From Streptomyces glaucescens (GTDB lineage: Bacteria > Actinomycetota > Actinomycetes > Streptomycetales > Streptomycetaceae), in NCBI RefSeq assembly GCF_000761215.1, contig NZ_CP009438.1, forward strand, positions 1,116,001-1,180,000: DNA of 64,000 bases. Direction: 5' to 3'. The position numbers and the translations under genes were made by a program. The notes under the pieces were generated by a model. That model was not told the DNA's origin and ran no database searches. It saw only the letters and a program-made list of their open reading frames with translations. Numbering within the stretch: the first letter of the stretch is position 1; the number at the start of each line of letters is the position of its first letter. Positions 7,998 to 15,814 of the stretch are shown here, piece after piece.

Positions 7998-8642
7998 ATG
8001 GACACCACGCAGCGGACCGAGCAGCAGCGGTCCGCCGACCGCCGACGACGCGAGCTGCTGGAAGCCGCGGACCGGGTGGTGCTGCGCGACGGACCACAGG
8101 CGTCCATGAACGCCATCGCGGCGGAGGCGGGCATCACCAAGCCGATCCTCTACCGCCACTTCGGGGACAAGGGCGGGCTCTACGCCGCGCTCGCCACGCG
8201 GCACACCGACGCACTCCTGGACTCGCTGCGGGCGGCGCTGGACGCACCCGCGGAGCGGCGGGAGCGGGTGGAGTCCACGCTGGACACGTATCTCGCCGCC
8301 ATCGAGGCACGGCCCCAGGTGTACCGGTTCCTGATGCATCCCGCGGAGGGCGGCCAGGCCGGCGAGCAGGGCTTCGACGTGGGCAAGCACTCGGCGCCCG
8401 TGCTCCGCAGGATGGGCGAGGAACTGGGGAAGGTCATCGAGGAGCGGGTGGACCTCGGCCCGGACGGCGAGCGGCTGGCCCGGGTCTGGGGGCACGGGAT
8501 CGTCGGGATGATGCATGCCGCCGGGGACTGGTGGCTGGGGGAACGGCCCTGCTCCCGGCAGGAGTTGGTGCGGGGACTCGCCGACCTGCTGTGGGGCCGG
8601 CTCGCCGCGGCGGGAGACCGGGTGGGGGGCCCGGGCTTCTGA
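7998..8642 (+). CDS. TetR-family transcriptional regulator
   Basis: A 214-residue repressor-type protein. The N-terminal helix-turn-helix occupies about residues 20-65 (RRELLEAADRVVLRDGPQA, IAAEAGITKPILYRHFGDKG); the rest is the all-helical ligand domain, with a conserved WLGERPCSRQELV stretch near the C-terminus. A weak ribosome-binding site (GGGGAGAG at about 7986-7993) precedes the ATG at 7998. It diverges from an acyl-CoA dehydrogenase, so acyl-CoA or a fatty-acid derivative is a reasonable effector, by inference only. Confidence 0.92.
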   Translation: MDTTQRTEQQRSADRRRRELLEAADRVVLRDGPQASMNAIAAEAGITKPILYRHFGDKGGLYAALATRHTDALLDSLRAALDAPAERRERVESTLDTYLAAIEARPQVYRFLMHPAEGGQAGEQGFDVGKHSAPVLRRMGEELGKVIEERVDLGPDGERLARVWGHGIVGMMHAAGDWWLGERPCSRQELVRGLADLLWGRLAAAGDRVGGPGF

Positions 8643-9185
8643 CTCCGGCCGGGCGGCACGCGGGCCGGCCGGACACCGCTCGCACGGACGGACGCGGGCC
8701 GGAGGGACGCGGGCCGGGGTCGGACGGCGGGCCGGGGTCGGAACGGCGGGCCGGTCGGACGCCGCCCGGGCACACACAGCCCGGGGCGAAACTCGGACCG
8801 CGCACACACAGCCCGGGCGGAACTCGGACCTGACGGACAGGCCGGGCGAGACCGGAATTGGCCGGACGCGGGTCACGCGGAACGCCGGCCGGTTCGAAAC
8901 CGGGACCGACCGGACGCGCGTCATGCGGAACGCCGGCCGGGAGGACGGGCAGACGCGGGTCAGGCGGAAAGCCGGTTGCGCAGGCGGCCGGGCGAAACCG
9001 GGACCGACCGGACGCGGGTCACGCGGAACGCCGGCCTGGCAGGCGGTCGGACGGGAGCCGGGCGAAACCGGGACCGGCCGGACGCGGATCACGCGGAACG
9101 CCGGCCGGGCGGACGCGGATCACACGTCATGCCGGACGTCTGGGCGGTGGAGCCGCGTCGGCCCGGCACCGCGCTGCCGGGCGGG
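8643..9185. repeat. Gene-free 543-bp stretch with a degenerate direct-repeat array
   Basis: No supported gene lies here; open frames through it reflect composition. From 8864 to 9135 a unit of about 25 bp recurs six times (8864, 8912, 8951, 9010, 9080 and 9111), built on GGACGCGGGTCACGCGG then AACGCCGG. Spacers of 14-45 bp often contain CGAAACCGGGAC. The first and fourth copies are identical across 25 bp and the last is the most decayed. Before it, 8760-8830 holds two copies of a GCACACACAGCCCGGG unit, and 8690-8760 holds GGACGCGGGCCGG-type repeats. The array separates TetR (+) from the convergent def gene (-). Confidence 0.75.
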
Positions 9186-9731
9186 TCACACCGGACGGCG
9201 CCAGGAGGCCCGGCTCACCTGGCGCAGCAGCCTGCGGTGGCGCCAGCCCGTCAGGCGGTCCGCGTAGACCTTCCCGTCCAGGTGGTCGCACTCGTGCTGG
9301 AGACAGCGGGCGAAGAAGCCGGTGCCGTGCACGGTGACCGGATCGCCGGTCATGGTGAAACCCTCGACCACCGCGTGGTCGTGGCGCTCCGTGCCCGCCT
9401 CCAGGCCCGGCAGGGACAGGCAGCCCTCCGGGCCGCGGACCACCACCCCGTCCGCCGCCACCAGGCGCGGGTTCACAACATGTCCGAGATGCCGGACATC
9501 CTCGTCGTCGGGGCAGTCGTAGACGAACACCCGCAGCGACTCCCCCACCTGGTTCGCCGCCAGCCCCACCCCCTGTGCCGCGTACATCGTGGCGAACAAG
9601 TCCTCCACGAGCCGGGAGAGTTCGGGGCCGAAGTCGGTGACCTCCGCGCACGGGGCGTGCAGAACGGGGTCGCCGAGCAGGGTGAGGGGCCGGACGCGCC
9701 CGCGGGCGCCCGGGATCGAGCCGTGTCGCAT
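9186..9731 (-). CDS. def: Peptide deformylase
   Basis: A 181-residue metalloenzyme that removes the N-formyl group from nascent proteins. All three family motifs are present: GVGLAANQVG (54-63), EGCLSLPG with Cys104 as metal ligand, and QHECDHLDG with His146 and His150 as ligands and Glu147 catalytic. The ATG at 9731 gives a normal length. It is probably one of several deformylases, since streptomycetes usually carry paralogues and this copy is not next to fmt. Its 3' end faces the repeat array. Confidence 0.95.
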   Translation of the reverse strand: MRHGSIPGARGRVRPLTLLGDPVLHAPCAEVTDFGPELSRLVEDLFATMYAAQGVGLAANQVGESLRVFVYDCPDDEDVRHLGHVVNPRLVAADGVVVRGPEGCLSLPGLEAGTERHDHAVVEGFTMTGDPVTVHGTGFFARCLQHECDHLDGKVYADRLTGWRHRRLLRQVSRASWRRPV

Positions 9732-9879
9732 GGGCGCAAGGGTACGGTTCCCTCAGCCGCCCCGGGCCCGTGGGCACGGGCCGGGATTCGGGAGTGCGAA
9801 TGGATCTCGATAGGCTGACCACCACCACGTTGCCGACAGGCCCCAGGCGCGGCGCGTACGCAAGGAGGATCGAGAACTG

Positions 9880-11118
9880 ATGGCAGGCAACTCGGACCCG
9901 CTCACGCCGCGGGCCAAGCTGGCCGTGACCGCGGGCAAGGCGGTCGCTGCGGCATCCCGTGCCGCGGGACGCGGCAGCGGTTCGGTGATCGGTGGCCGGG
10001 TCGCGCTGAAACTCGACCCCGACCTCCTCGCCCGGCTCGCCCAGAACCTGGACGTCGTCCTGGTGTCGGCGACCAACGGCAAGACCACCACCACCCGGCT
10101 GATCGCCGAGGCGCTGCGGGCCGCCGGCCCGGTGGTGTCCAACGCGCTCGGCGCCAACATGCCGGCCGGCATCACCTCGGCGCTCGCCGGCGGCTCGGAC
10201 GCCAGGTACGGCGTCATCGAGGTCGACGAGAAGTACCTCGCGGGTGTCGCCCGGGACACCGACCCCAAGTGCATCGCGCTGCTCAACCTCTCGCGCGACC
10301 AGCTCGACCGGGCCGCCGAGACCCGCATGCTCGCGGAGAACTGGCGCGAGGGCCTGGCCGGCTCCAAGGCCGTGATCGTGGCGAACGCCGACGACCCGCT
10401 GGTCGTGTGGGCGGCCTCGTCCTCCCCGAACGTGATCTGGGTCGCCGCCGGGCAGATGTGGAAGGACGACGCCTGGTCCTGCCCCGCCTGCGGCGGAGTG
10501 ATGCAGCGTCCCGGCGACGACTGGTTCTGCGGCGAGTGCGGCTTCCGCCGCCCCACCCCGACCTGGGCGCTCTCCGGGGACCACGTCCTCGACCCGCACG
10601 GTTCGGCCTGGCCGATCCACCTCCAGCTGCCGGGCCGCGCCAACAAGGCCAACGCCGCCAGCTCGGCCGCCGTCGCCGCCGTGTTCGGCGTGCCGCCGCA
10701 GGTCGCCCTGGAGCGCATGTACCAGGTGCAGGCGGTGGCGGGACGCTACGACGTCGTCCAGTTCCAGGGCCGCGACCTGCGGCTGCTGCTGGCGAAGAAC
10801 CCCGCCGGCTGGCTGGAGACGTTCTCCCTGATCGATCCGCCGCCCGCCCCGGTGATCCTGTCCGTGAACGCGCGCGGCGCCGACGGCACCGACACCTCCT
10901 GGCTGTGGGACGTCGACTACACCCGGCTCACCGGCCACCCGATCTTCGTCATCGGCGACCGCAAGCTGGACCTGGCGGTGCGCCTGGAGGTCGCCAACCA
11001 GCACTTCCAGGTCTGCGACAACCTCGACCAGGCGGTGCAGATGTGCCCGCCGGGCCGGATCGAGGTCATCGCGAACTACACCGCGTTCCAGGACCTGCGC
11101 CGCCGAGTGGGCAACTGA
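9880..11118 (+). CDS. murT: Lipid II isoglutaminyl synthase subunit MurT
   Basis: A 412-residue Mur-ligase-like subunit that, with GatD, amidates the D-glutamate of lipid II to D-isoglutamine at the inner face of the membrane. The ATP loop SATNGKTTT lies at 63-71. A Cys4 ribbon (CPAC at 201-204, CGEC at 217-220) is inserted in the middle domain, and a DUF1727 C-terminal domain follows (VNARGADGTDTSWLWDVDY). A GGAGG-type site (AAGGAGG at about 9861) precedes the ATG. gatD follows 21 bases after the stop, confirming the identification. Confidence 0.96.
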   Translation: MAGNSDPLTPRAKLAVTAGKAVAAASRAAGRGSGSVIGGRVALKLDPDLLARLAQNLDVVLVSATNGKTTTTRLIAEALRAAGPVVSNALGANMPAGITSALAGGSDARYGVIEVDEKYLAGVARDTDPKCIALLNLSRDQLDRAAETRMLAENWREGLAGSKAVIVANADDPLVVWAASSSPNVIWVAAGQMWKDDAWSCPACGGVMQRPGDDWFCGECGFRRPTPTWALSGDHVLDPHGSAWPIHLQLPGRANKANAASSAAVAAVFGVPPQVALERMYQVQAVAGRYDVVQFQGRDLRLLLAKNPAGWLETFSLIDPPPAPVILSVNARGADGTDTSWLWDVDYTRLTGHPIFVIGDRKLDLAVRLEVANQHFQVCDNLDQAVQMCPPGRIEVIANYTAFQDLRRRVGN

Positions 11119-11139
11119 GTGAGCCGAAGGACAGTGACC

Positions 11140-11868
11140 ATGAGCGACAACAGCCTGCGCATCGTCTGGATCTACCCCGACCTGCTCAGCACCTACGGCG
11201 ACCAGGGCAACGCCCTCGTCGTGGAGCGCCGGGCGCGGCAGCGGGGCCTGGACGTGGCCCGCCTCGACGTGCGCAGCGACCAGCCGATCCCGACCTCCGG
11301 CGACATCTACCTCATCGGCGGCGGCGAGGACCGGCCGCAGCGGCTCGCGGCCGAGCGGCTGCGCCGGGACGGCGGCCTGTACCGGGCCGTGGAGAACGGC
11401 GCGATCGTCTTCTCGGTGTGCGCCGGCTACCAGATCCTCGGCCACGAGTTCATCAACGACCTCGGCCAGCGCGAGCCCGGCCTCGGCCTGCTCGACGTGG
11501 TGTCGGTGCGCGGCGAGGGCGAGCGGTGCGTCGGCGACGTGCTCGGGGACATCGACCCGCGGCTCGGGCTGCCGCCGCTGACCGGCTTCGAGAACCACCA
11601 GGGCGTCACCCACCTCGGCCCCACCGCCCGCCCGCTCGCCCAGGTGCGGCTCGGCAAGGGCAACGGCACCGGCGACGGCACGGAGGGCGCGTACAACGAC
11701 ACGGTGTTCGGCACGTACATGCACGGCCCGGTCCTCGCCCGCAACCCGCTCATCGCGGACCACCTGCTGAAGCTGGCCCTCGATGTGAACGCGCTGCCGC
11801 CGGTGGACGACCGCTGGTACGAGGCGCTGCGCAACGAGCGCATCGCGGCCGCGCAGCAGCCTGCCTGA
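11140..11868 (+). CDS. gatD: Lipid II isoglutaminyl synthase glutaminase subunit GatD
   Basis: A 242-residue class-I glutamine amidotransferase that supplies ammonia to MurT. The nucleophile elbow is SVCAGYQILGHEF (catalytic Cys) and the catalytic His is in GTYMHGPVLARNP. GGGEDRPQ forms the oxyanion region. An in-frame GTG at 11119 abuts the murT stop, but the ATG at 11140 has an AAGGA site eight bases upstream and fits the usual N-terminus, so it was chosen. It forms a two-gene operon with murT. Confidence 0.95.
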   Translation: MSDNSLRIVWIYPDLLSTYGDQGNALVVERRARQRGLDVARLDVRSDQPIPTSGDIYLIGGGEDRPQRLAAERLRRDGGLYRAVENGAIVFSVCAGYQILGHEFINDLGQREPGLGLLDVVSVRGEGERCVGDVLGDIDPRLGLPPLTGFENHQGVTHLGPTARPLAQVRLGKGNGTGDGTEGAYNDTVFGTYMHGPVLARNPLIADHLLKLALDVNALPPVDDRWYEALRNERIAAAQQPA

Positions 11869-12107
11869 GGACGGCTGCCGGGCGGGCCGTGCGCACGCGC
11901 ACGGCGGCGCGGCGACCCGCCCGGCCCCGGCGACGACGGTCCTCCGTCCACCAGCCCGTCTGACGGTACGTCCGCACAGGTGAGCGGGGTCGTCCAGCAG
12001 GCGGACGCCTGCTTCGGCCCCGCCCCCTTGTGCCGCTAGGGTGGCGGGGATTCCCGCCGGACAACGTGGTCCGGTCCCCGGCCCACACTGAGAAGGTAAT
12101 TCGGGCT

Positions 12108-13133
12108 ATGCGCATTGGTGTCCTCACGTCCGGCGGCGACTGCCCCGGCCTGAACGCCGTCATCCGGTCCGTCGTGCACCGTGCCGTCGCCGACCACGGC
12201 GACGAGGTCATCGGTTTCCGGGACGGCTGGAAGGGCCTCCTGGAGTGCGACTATCTGAAGCTCGACCTGGACGCCGTCGGCGGCATCCTGGCCCGCGGCG
12301 GCACCATCCTCGGCTCCTCCCGGGTCCGTCCCGAGCACCTGCGCGACGGCGTGGAGCGGGCCCGGGGCCATGTCGCCGAGTTGGGTCTCGACGCGATCAT
12401 CCCGATCGGCGGCGAGGGCACGCTGAAGGCGGCCCGGCTGCTGTCCGACAACGGCCTGCCGATCGTCGGCGTGCCGAAGACCATCGACAACGACATCGCG
12501 GTCACCGACGTCACCTTCGGCTTCGACACGGCCGTCGGTGTCGCCACCGAGGCGCTGGACCGGCTGAAGACCACCGCCGAGTCCCACCAGCGGGTGCTGA
12601 TCGTCGAGGTCATGGGGCGGCACACCGGCTGGATAGCGCTGCACTCCGGGATGGCGGCGGGGGCCCACGCCATCGTCGTGCCGGAGCGGCCGTTCGACAT
12701 CGACGAGCTGACCGCGCGGGTCGGCGAGCGGTTCGAGGCGGGCAAGCGGTTCGCCATCGTCGTCGCGGCGGAGGGGGCCAAGCCGAAGCCCGGCAGCATG
12801 GCCTTCGACGAGGGCGGCAAGGACATCTACGGCCACGAGCGGTTCGCCGGGATCGCCCGGCAGCTCTCCGTCGAGCTGGAGCGCCGGCTCGACAAGGAGG
12901 CCCGTCCGGTCATCCTCGGCCACGTCCAGCGGGGCGGGACGCCGACGGCGTACGACAGGGTGCTGGCCACGCGGTTCGGGTGGCACGCGGTGGAGGCCGC
13001 CCATCGCGGGGAGTTCGGGATGATGACGGCGCTCCGCGGCACCGACATCGTGATGGTGTCGCTGGCGGAGGCCGTCGAGTCGTTGAAGACCGTGCCGGAG
13101 TCCCGGTACGCGGAAGCGGAGTGCGTGCTCTAG
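12108..13133 (+). CDS. pfkA: 6-phosphofructokinase
   Basis: A 341-residue PFK that phosphorylates fructose 6-phosphate in glycolysis. Visible motifs are GVLTSGGDCPGLNAVIR (phosphate loop), GGEGT at 101-105, PKTIDNDI at 123-130 and MGRHTGWIAL. With E. coli numbering, position 104 is Gly (the ATP-type residue) whereas 124 is Lys (the pyrophosphate-type residue), a mixed signature known in actinomycete PFKs of the ATP-using group III. A perfect 13-bp hairpin follows 57 bases after the stop. It is monocistronic. Confidence 0.95.
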   Translation: MRIGVLTSGGDCPGLNAVIRSVVHRAVADHGDEVIGFRDGWKGLLECDYLKLDLDAVGGILARGGTILGSSRVRPEHLRDGVERARGHVAELGLDAIIPIGGEGTLKAARLLSDNGLPIVGVPKTIDNDIAVTDVTFGFDTAVGVATEALDRLKTTAESHQRVLIVEVMGRHTGWIALHSGMAAGAHAIVVPERPFDIDELTARVGERFEAGKRFAIVVAAEGAKPKPGSMAFDEGGKDIYGHERFAGIARQLSVELERRLDKEARPVILGHVQRGGTPTAYDRVLATRFGWHAVEAAHRGEFGMMTALRGTDIVMVSLAEAVESLKTVPESRYAEAECVL

Positions 13134-13190
13134 CCCTCCGGCGGGGTGCGGGTGGTCCGTGGCCGCCCGCGTCCCTGAGGTGATCGTCAC

Positions 13191-13220
13191 TGCCCCCGGT
13201 CGAGAGGTCGACCGGGGGCA
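13191..13220 (+). terminator. Hairpin terminator after pfkA
   Basis: TGCCCCCGGTCGA and TCGACCGGGGGCA form a perfect 13-bp stem with a 4-base loop (GAGG). It lies 57 bases after the pfkA stop and before ctaG. There is no long T run, as is usual in Streptomyces. Confidence 0.8.
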
Positions 13221-13275
13221 GCTCTACTCTTGTGGGCGGACATCAGCACAAACCCCCCACGACAGGAGCCGGCGG

Positions 13276-14226
13276 ATGGATCACAGCGGGCACGGCATGA
13301 TGACGGAGCTGCCGCCGTTCACGCTGGGGCGAGGGCTGCAGTGGTCCGCGGACCCGTTCTTCCTCGTCGCGTGTCTGCTGGGACTCGCGCTGTACACGTG
13401 GGGCGTCGTCCGGCTGACCCGGCGGGGTGACAGGTGGCCGGTCGGCCGGACCGCCTTCTTCTTCGCCGGTGTGCTCAGCATCGGACTGATGATGAATACC
13501 GGGCTGAACGACTACGGCATGGTCATGTTCAGCGTGCACATGGTGCAGCACATGGTGATCAGCATGCTGTCGCCGATCCTGCTCCTGCTCGGCGCGCCGA
13601 TCACGCTGGCACTGCGGGCGCTGCCGCCGGCCGCGCGGGGCAGCAAGGGACCGCGCGAACTGCTGCTGATGCTGCTGCACAGCCGGTACATGCGGATCAT
13701 CACCCACCCGGTGTTCACCATCCCGCTCTTCATCGCCAGCCTGTACGGCCTGTACTTCACCCCGCTGTTCGACTTCCTGATGGAGTCCAGGCCGGGGCAC
13801 GTGGTGATGATGGTGCACTTCCTCGCGACCGGCCTGGTGTTCTTCTGGCCGATCATGGGCGTGGACCCGGGACCGCACCGGCCCGGCTACCTGATGCGGA
13901 TGCTGGAGCTGTTCGCGGGCATGCCGTTCCACGCGTTCTTCGGCATCGCGCTGATGATGGCCTCGCAGCCGATGGTCAGGACCTACACCGATCCGCCCGC
14001 CTCCCTCGGCATCGACGCCCTCTCCGACCAGAACGCGGCGGGCGGCATCGCCTGGGCGTTCAGCGAGATCCCGTCCGTGCTGGTGCTGATCGTGCTGCTG
14101 TTCCAGTGGTACGGCTCGGAGCAGCGGCAGGCCAAGCGCAAGGACCGGGCCGCCGACCGGGACGGCGACAAGGAGCTCGAGGCGTACAACGCCTACCTGG
14201 CCTCGCTGAACGCCCAGGGCCGCTGA
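13276..14226 (+). CDS. ctaG: Cytochrome c oxidase assembly protein, CtaG/Caa3 type
   Basis: A 316-residue polytopic membrane protein of the CtaG_caa3 family, involved in copper insertion or assembly of the terminal oxidase. It starts MDHSGHGMM (His/Met-rich and potentially copper-binding) and has about seven membrane segments. Conserved histidines lie in the helices (SVHMVQHMVISM, VMMVHFLATG, GMPFHAFFGI). A charged tail (QRQAKRKDRAADRDGDKE) ends it in the cytosol. The ATG at 13276 has CAGGAG ten bases upstream; the longer frame upstream runs through the terminator and is not used. Confidence 0.9.
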   Translation: MDHSGHGMMTELPPFTLGRGLQWSADPFFLVACLLGLALYTWGVVRLTRRGDRWPVGRTAFFFAGVLSIGLMMNTGLNDYGMVMFSVHMVQHMVISMLSPILLLLGAPITLALRALPPAARGSKGPRELLLMLLHSRYMRIITHPVFTIPLFIASLYGLYFTPLFDFLMESRPGHVVMMVHFLATGLVFFWPIMGVDPGPHRPGYLMRMLELFAGMPFHAFFGIALMMASQPMVRTYTDPPASLGIDALSDQNAAGGIAWAFSEIPSVLVLIVLLFQWYGSEQRQAKRKDRAADRDGDKELEAYNAYLASLNAQGR

Positions 14227-14423
14227 GGGCCCCGGGCGGGGTGCCGCCGGTGGGCCCCCGGGAGGGTGCCGCCGGTGGCCACGGTGCGTCCGTGGTGGTG
14301 CACGGGGCGCGGTCGTGGTCCGGCCACGGGGGCCGAAATCCGGCACCGATCCGGTCGTCCGCGCCGTAAGAGCGCGGAACCGGGGCACCATGGAGGGGGA
14401 CGAACCATGAGGAGGGTGTTGCG

Positions 14424-14594
14424 ATGCCCGGTTCTGCGGACGGCTCGACGAAGACCATGGGGGTGCTCACCCTGGGCGGCCTCGTCATGGTGACGGCCTA
14501 CACGGTGGCGCTCGGCAGCAACGGCTGGCTGTGGTTCGGCTGGGTCGTGCTGGGGCTGATCACCCTCGGGATGGTGGCCACCCGCACCACCTGA
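14424..14594 (+). CDS. Small two-helix membrane protein
   Basis: A 56-residue protein with two hydrophobic segments (VLTLGGLVMVTAYTVALG and LWFGWVVLGLITLGMVATR) joined by a short SNGW turn. GGAGGG lies nine to ten bases before the ATG at 14424. The family is unknown to me; similar small proteins are common in streptomycetes. It follows ctaG by about 200 bases on the same strand and stops 14 bases from the convergent sensor kinase. The intervening 14227-14423 holds two copies of GGTGCCGCCGGTGG and no other gene. Confidence 0.65.
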   Translation: MPGSADGSTKTMGVLTLGGLVMVTAYTVALGSNGWLWFGWVVLGLITLGMVATRTT

Positions 14595-14608
14595 CCCCGG
14601 CGCCCGGC

Positions 14609-15814
14609 CTACTCCTGGCCGAGGCGCCCCGCCGAGTGCACGCCCGGCTGGTACTTGGGCAGCCGGGCGGTCACCTTCATGCCCGCGCCCACGGCGGTCT
14701 CGATGACCAGGCCGTGGTCGTCGCCGTACACCTGGCGGAGCCGGTCGTCGACGTTGGACAGGCCGATCCCGCCGGACGGGCTGACCTCGCCGGCGAGGAT
14801 GCGGCGCAGCAGCTCCGGGTCCATTCCGGCGCCGTCGTCCTCGATGACCACCAGGGCCTCGGCGCCCGCGTCCTGCGCGGTGATGCCGATCCGGCACGTG
14901 CCGGCCTTGCCTTCCAGGCCGTGTTTGACGGCGTTCTCCACCAGCGGCTGGAGGCACAGGTACGGCAGGGTCACCGGCAGCACCTCGGGGGCGATCTGGA
15001 GGGTGACGGAGAGCCGGTCGCCGAAGCGGGCCCGGACGAGGGCCAGGTAGTGGTCGATGGCGTGGAGTTCGTCGGCGAGGGTGGTGAAGTCGCCATGCCG
15101 GCGGAACGAGTAGCGGGTGAAATCGGCGAACTCCAGGAGCAGTTCGCGGGCGCGTTCGGGGTCGGTGCGGACGAACGAGGCGATCACCGCGAGCGAGTTG
15201 AAGATGAAGTGCGGGGAGATCTGGGCGCGCAGTGCCTTGATCTCGGCCTCGATCAGCCGGGTCCGGGAGCGGTCCAGGTCGGCGAGTTCGAGCTGCACGG
15301 AAACCCAGCGAGCGACCTCGGCGGCGGCCCGCACGAGCACGGCGGACTCGCGCGGGGCGCAGGCGACGAGGGCGCCGTGGACGCGGTCGTCGACGGTGAG
15401 CGGGGCGACCACGGCCCAGCGCAGCGGGCAGTCCGGCTCGTCGCAGGCGAGCGGGAAGGCCTCGCCGCGGCCGGTGGCCAGCGGGCCCGTGAGCCGGTCC
15501 AGCACCTCGGCGCGGTGATGGCCGCCGACGCCGTCCCAGACCAGCACCCGGGTGTCGTCGGTGAGGCACAGCGCGTCCGTGCCGAGCAGGGTGCGCAGCC
15601 GGCGGGCGGATCTGCGGGCCGTCTCCTCGGTGAGCCCGGCCCGCAGCGGGGGCGCGGCCAGGGAGGCGGTGTGCAGGGTCTGGAAGGTGGCGTGCTCCAC
15701 GGGGCTGCCGAGGCCGCCGGCGGCCCGGGTGCGGGCGGTGCGCCGGCCGAGCCAGAAGCCGGCGGCGAGCAGGGGCAGGGCGGCCACGCAGAGCCCGGCG
15801 AGGAAGCCGCTCAC
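14609..15814 (-). CDS. LytS/YpdA-type sensor histidine kinase
   Basis: A 401-residue kinase with an N-terminal membrane helix (LAGLCVAALPLLAAGFWLG). A GAF-like sensor region spans about residues 60-190. A His_kinase domain carries the phospho-acceptor in ISPHFIFNSL, and an HATPase_c domain has the N box LVENAVKHG. The GTG at 15814 overlaps the stop of the upstream symporter gene as GTGA, so both are one message with the DUF485 and response regulator genes. The arrangement suggests that it controls, and may sense flux through, that symporter, as in the BtsS/BtsR and YpdA/YpdB pyruvate systems of E. coli. Confidence 0.92.
   Translation of the reverse strand: MSGFLAGLCVAALPLLAAGFWLGRRTARTRAAGGLGSPVEHATFQTLHTASLAAPPLRAGLTEETARRSARRLRTLLGTDALCLTDDTRVLVWDGVGGHHRAEVLDRLTGPLATGRGEAFPLACDEPDCPLRWAVVAPLTVDDRVHGALVACAPRESAVLVRAAAEVARWVSVQLELADLDRSRTRLIEAEIKALRAQISPHFIFNSLAVIASFVRTDPERARELLLEFADFTRYSFRRHGDFTTLADELHAIDHYLALVRARFGDRLSVTLQIAPEVLPVTLPYLCLQPLVENAVKHGLEGKAGTCRIGITAQDAGAEALVVIEDDGAGMDPELLRRILAGEVSPSGGIGLSNVDDRLRQVYGDDHGLVIETAVGAGMKVTARLPKYQPGVHSAGRLGQE

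Noticed and set aside
8864..9135. CRISPR array
   Set aside because: The repeat cores are degenerate, spacers range from about 14 to 45 bp and share sequence with each other, and no cas gene is nearby.
11119..11139. GTG at 11119 as the gatD start
   Set aside because: The ATG at 11140 has a well-placed AAGGA site and matches the usual N-terminus; the GTG would add a non-conserved SRRTVT segment.
9127..11763. An 878-residue minus-strand frame over def, murT and gatD
   Set aside because: No domain is recognisable, and the genes beneath carry all their catalytic motifs. It reflects composition only.
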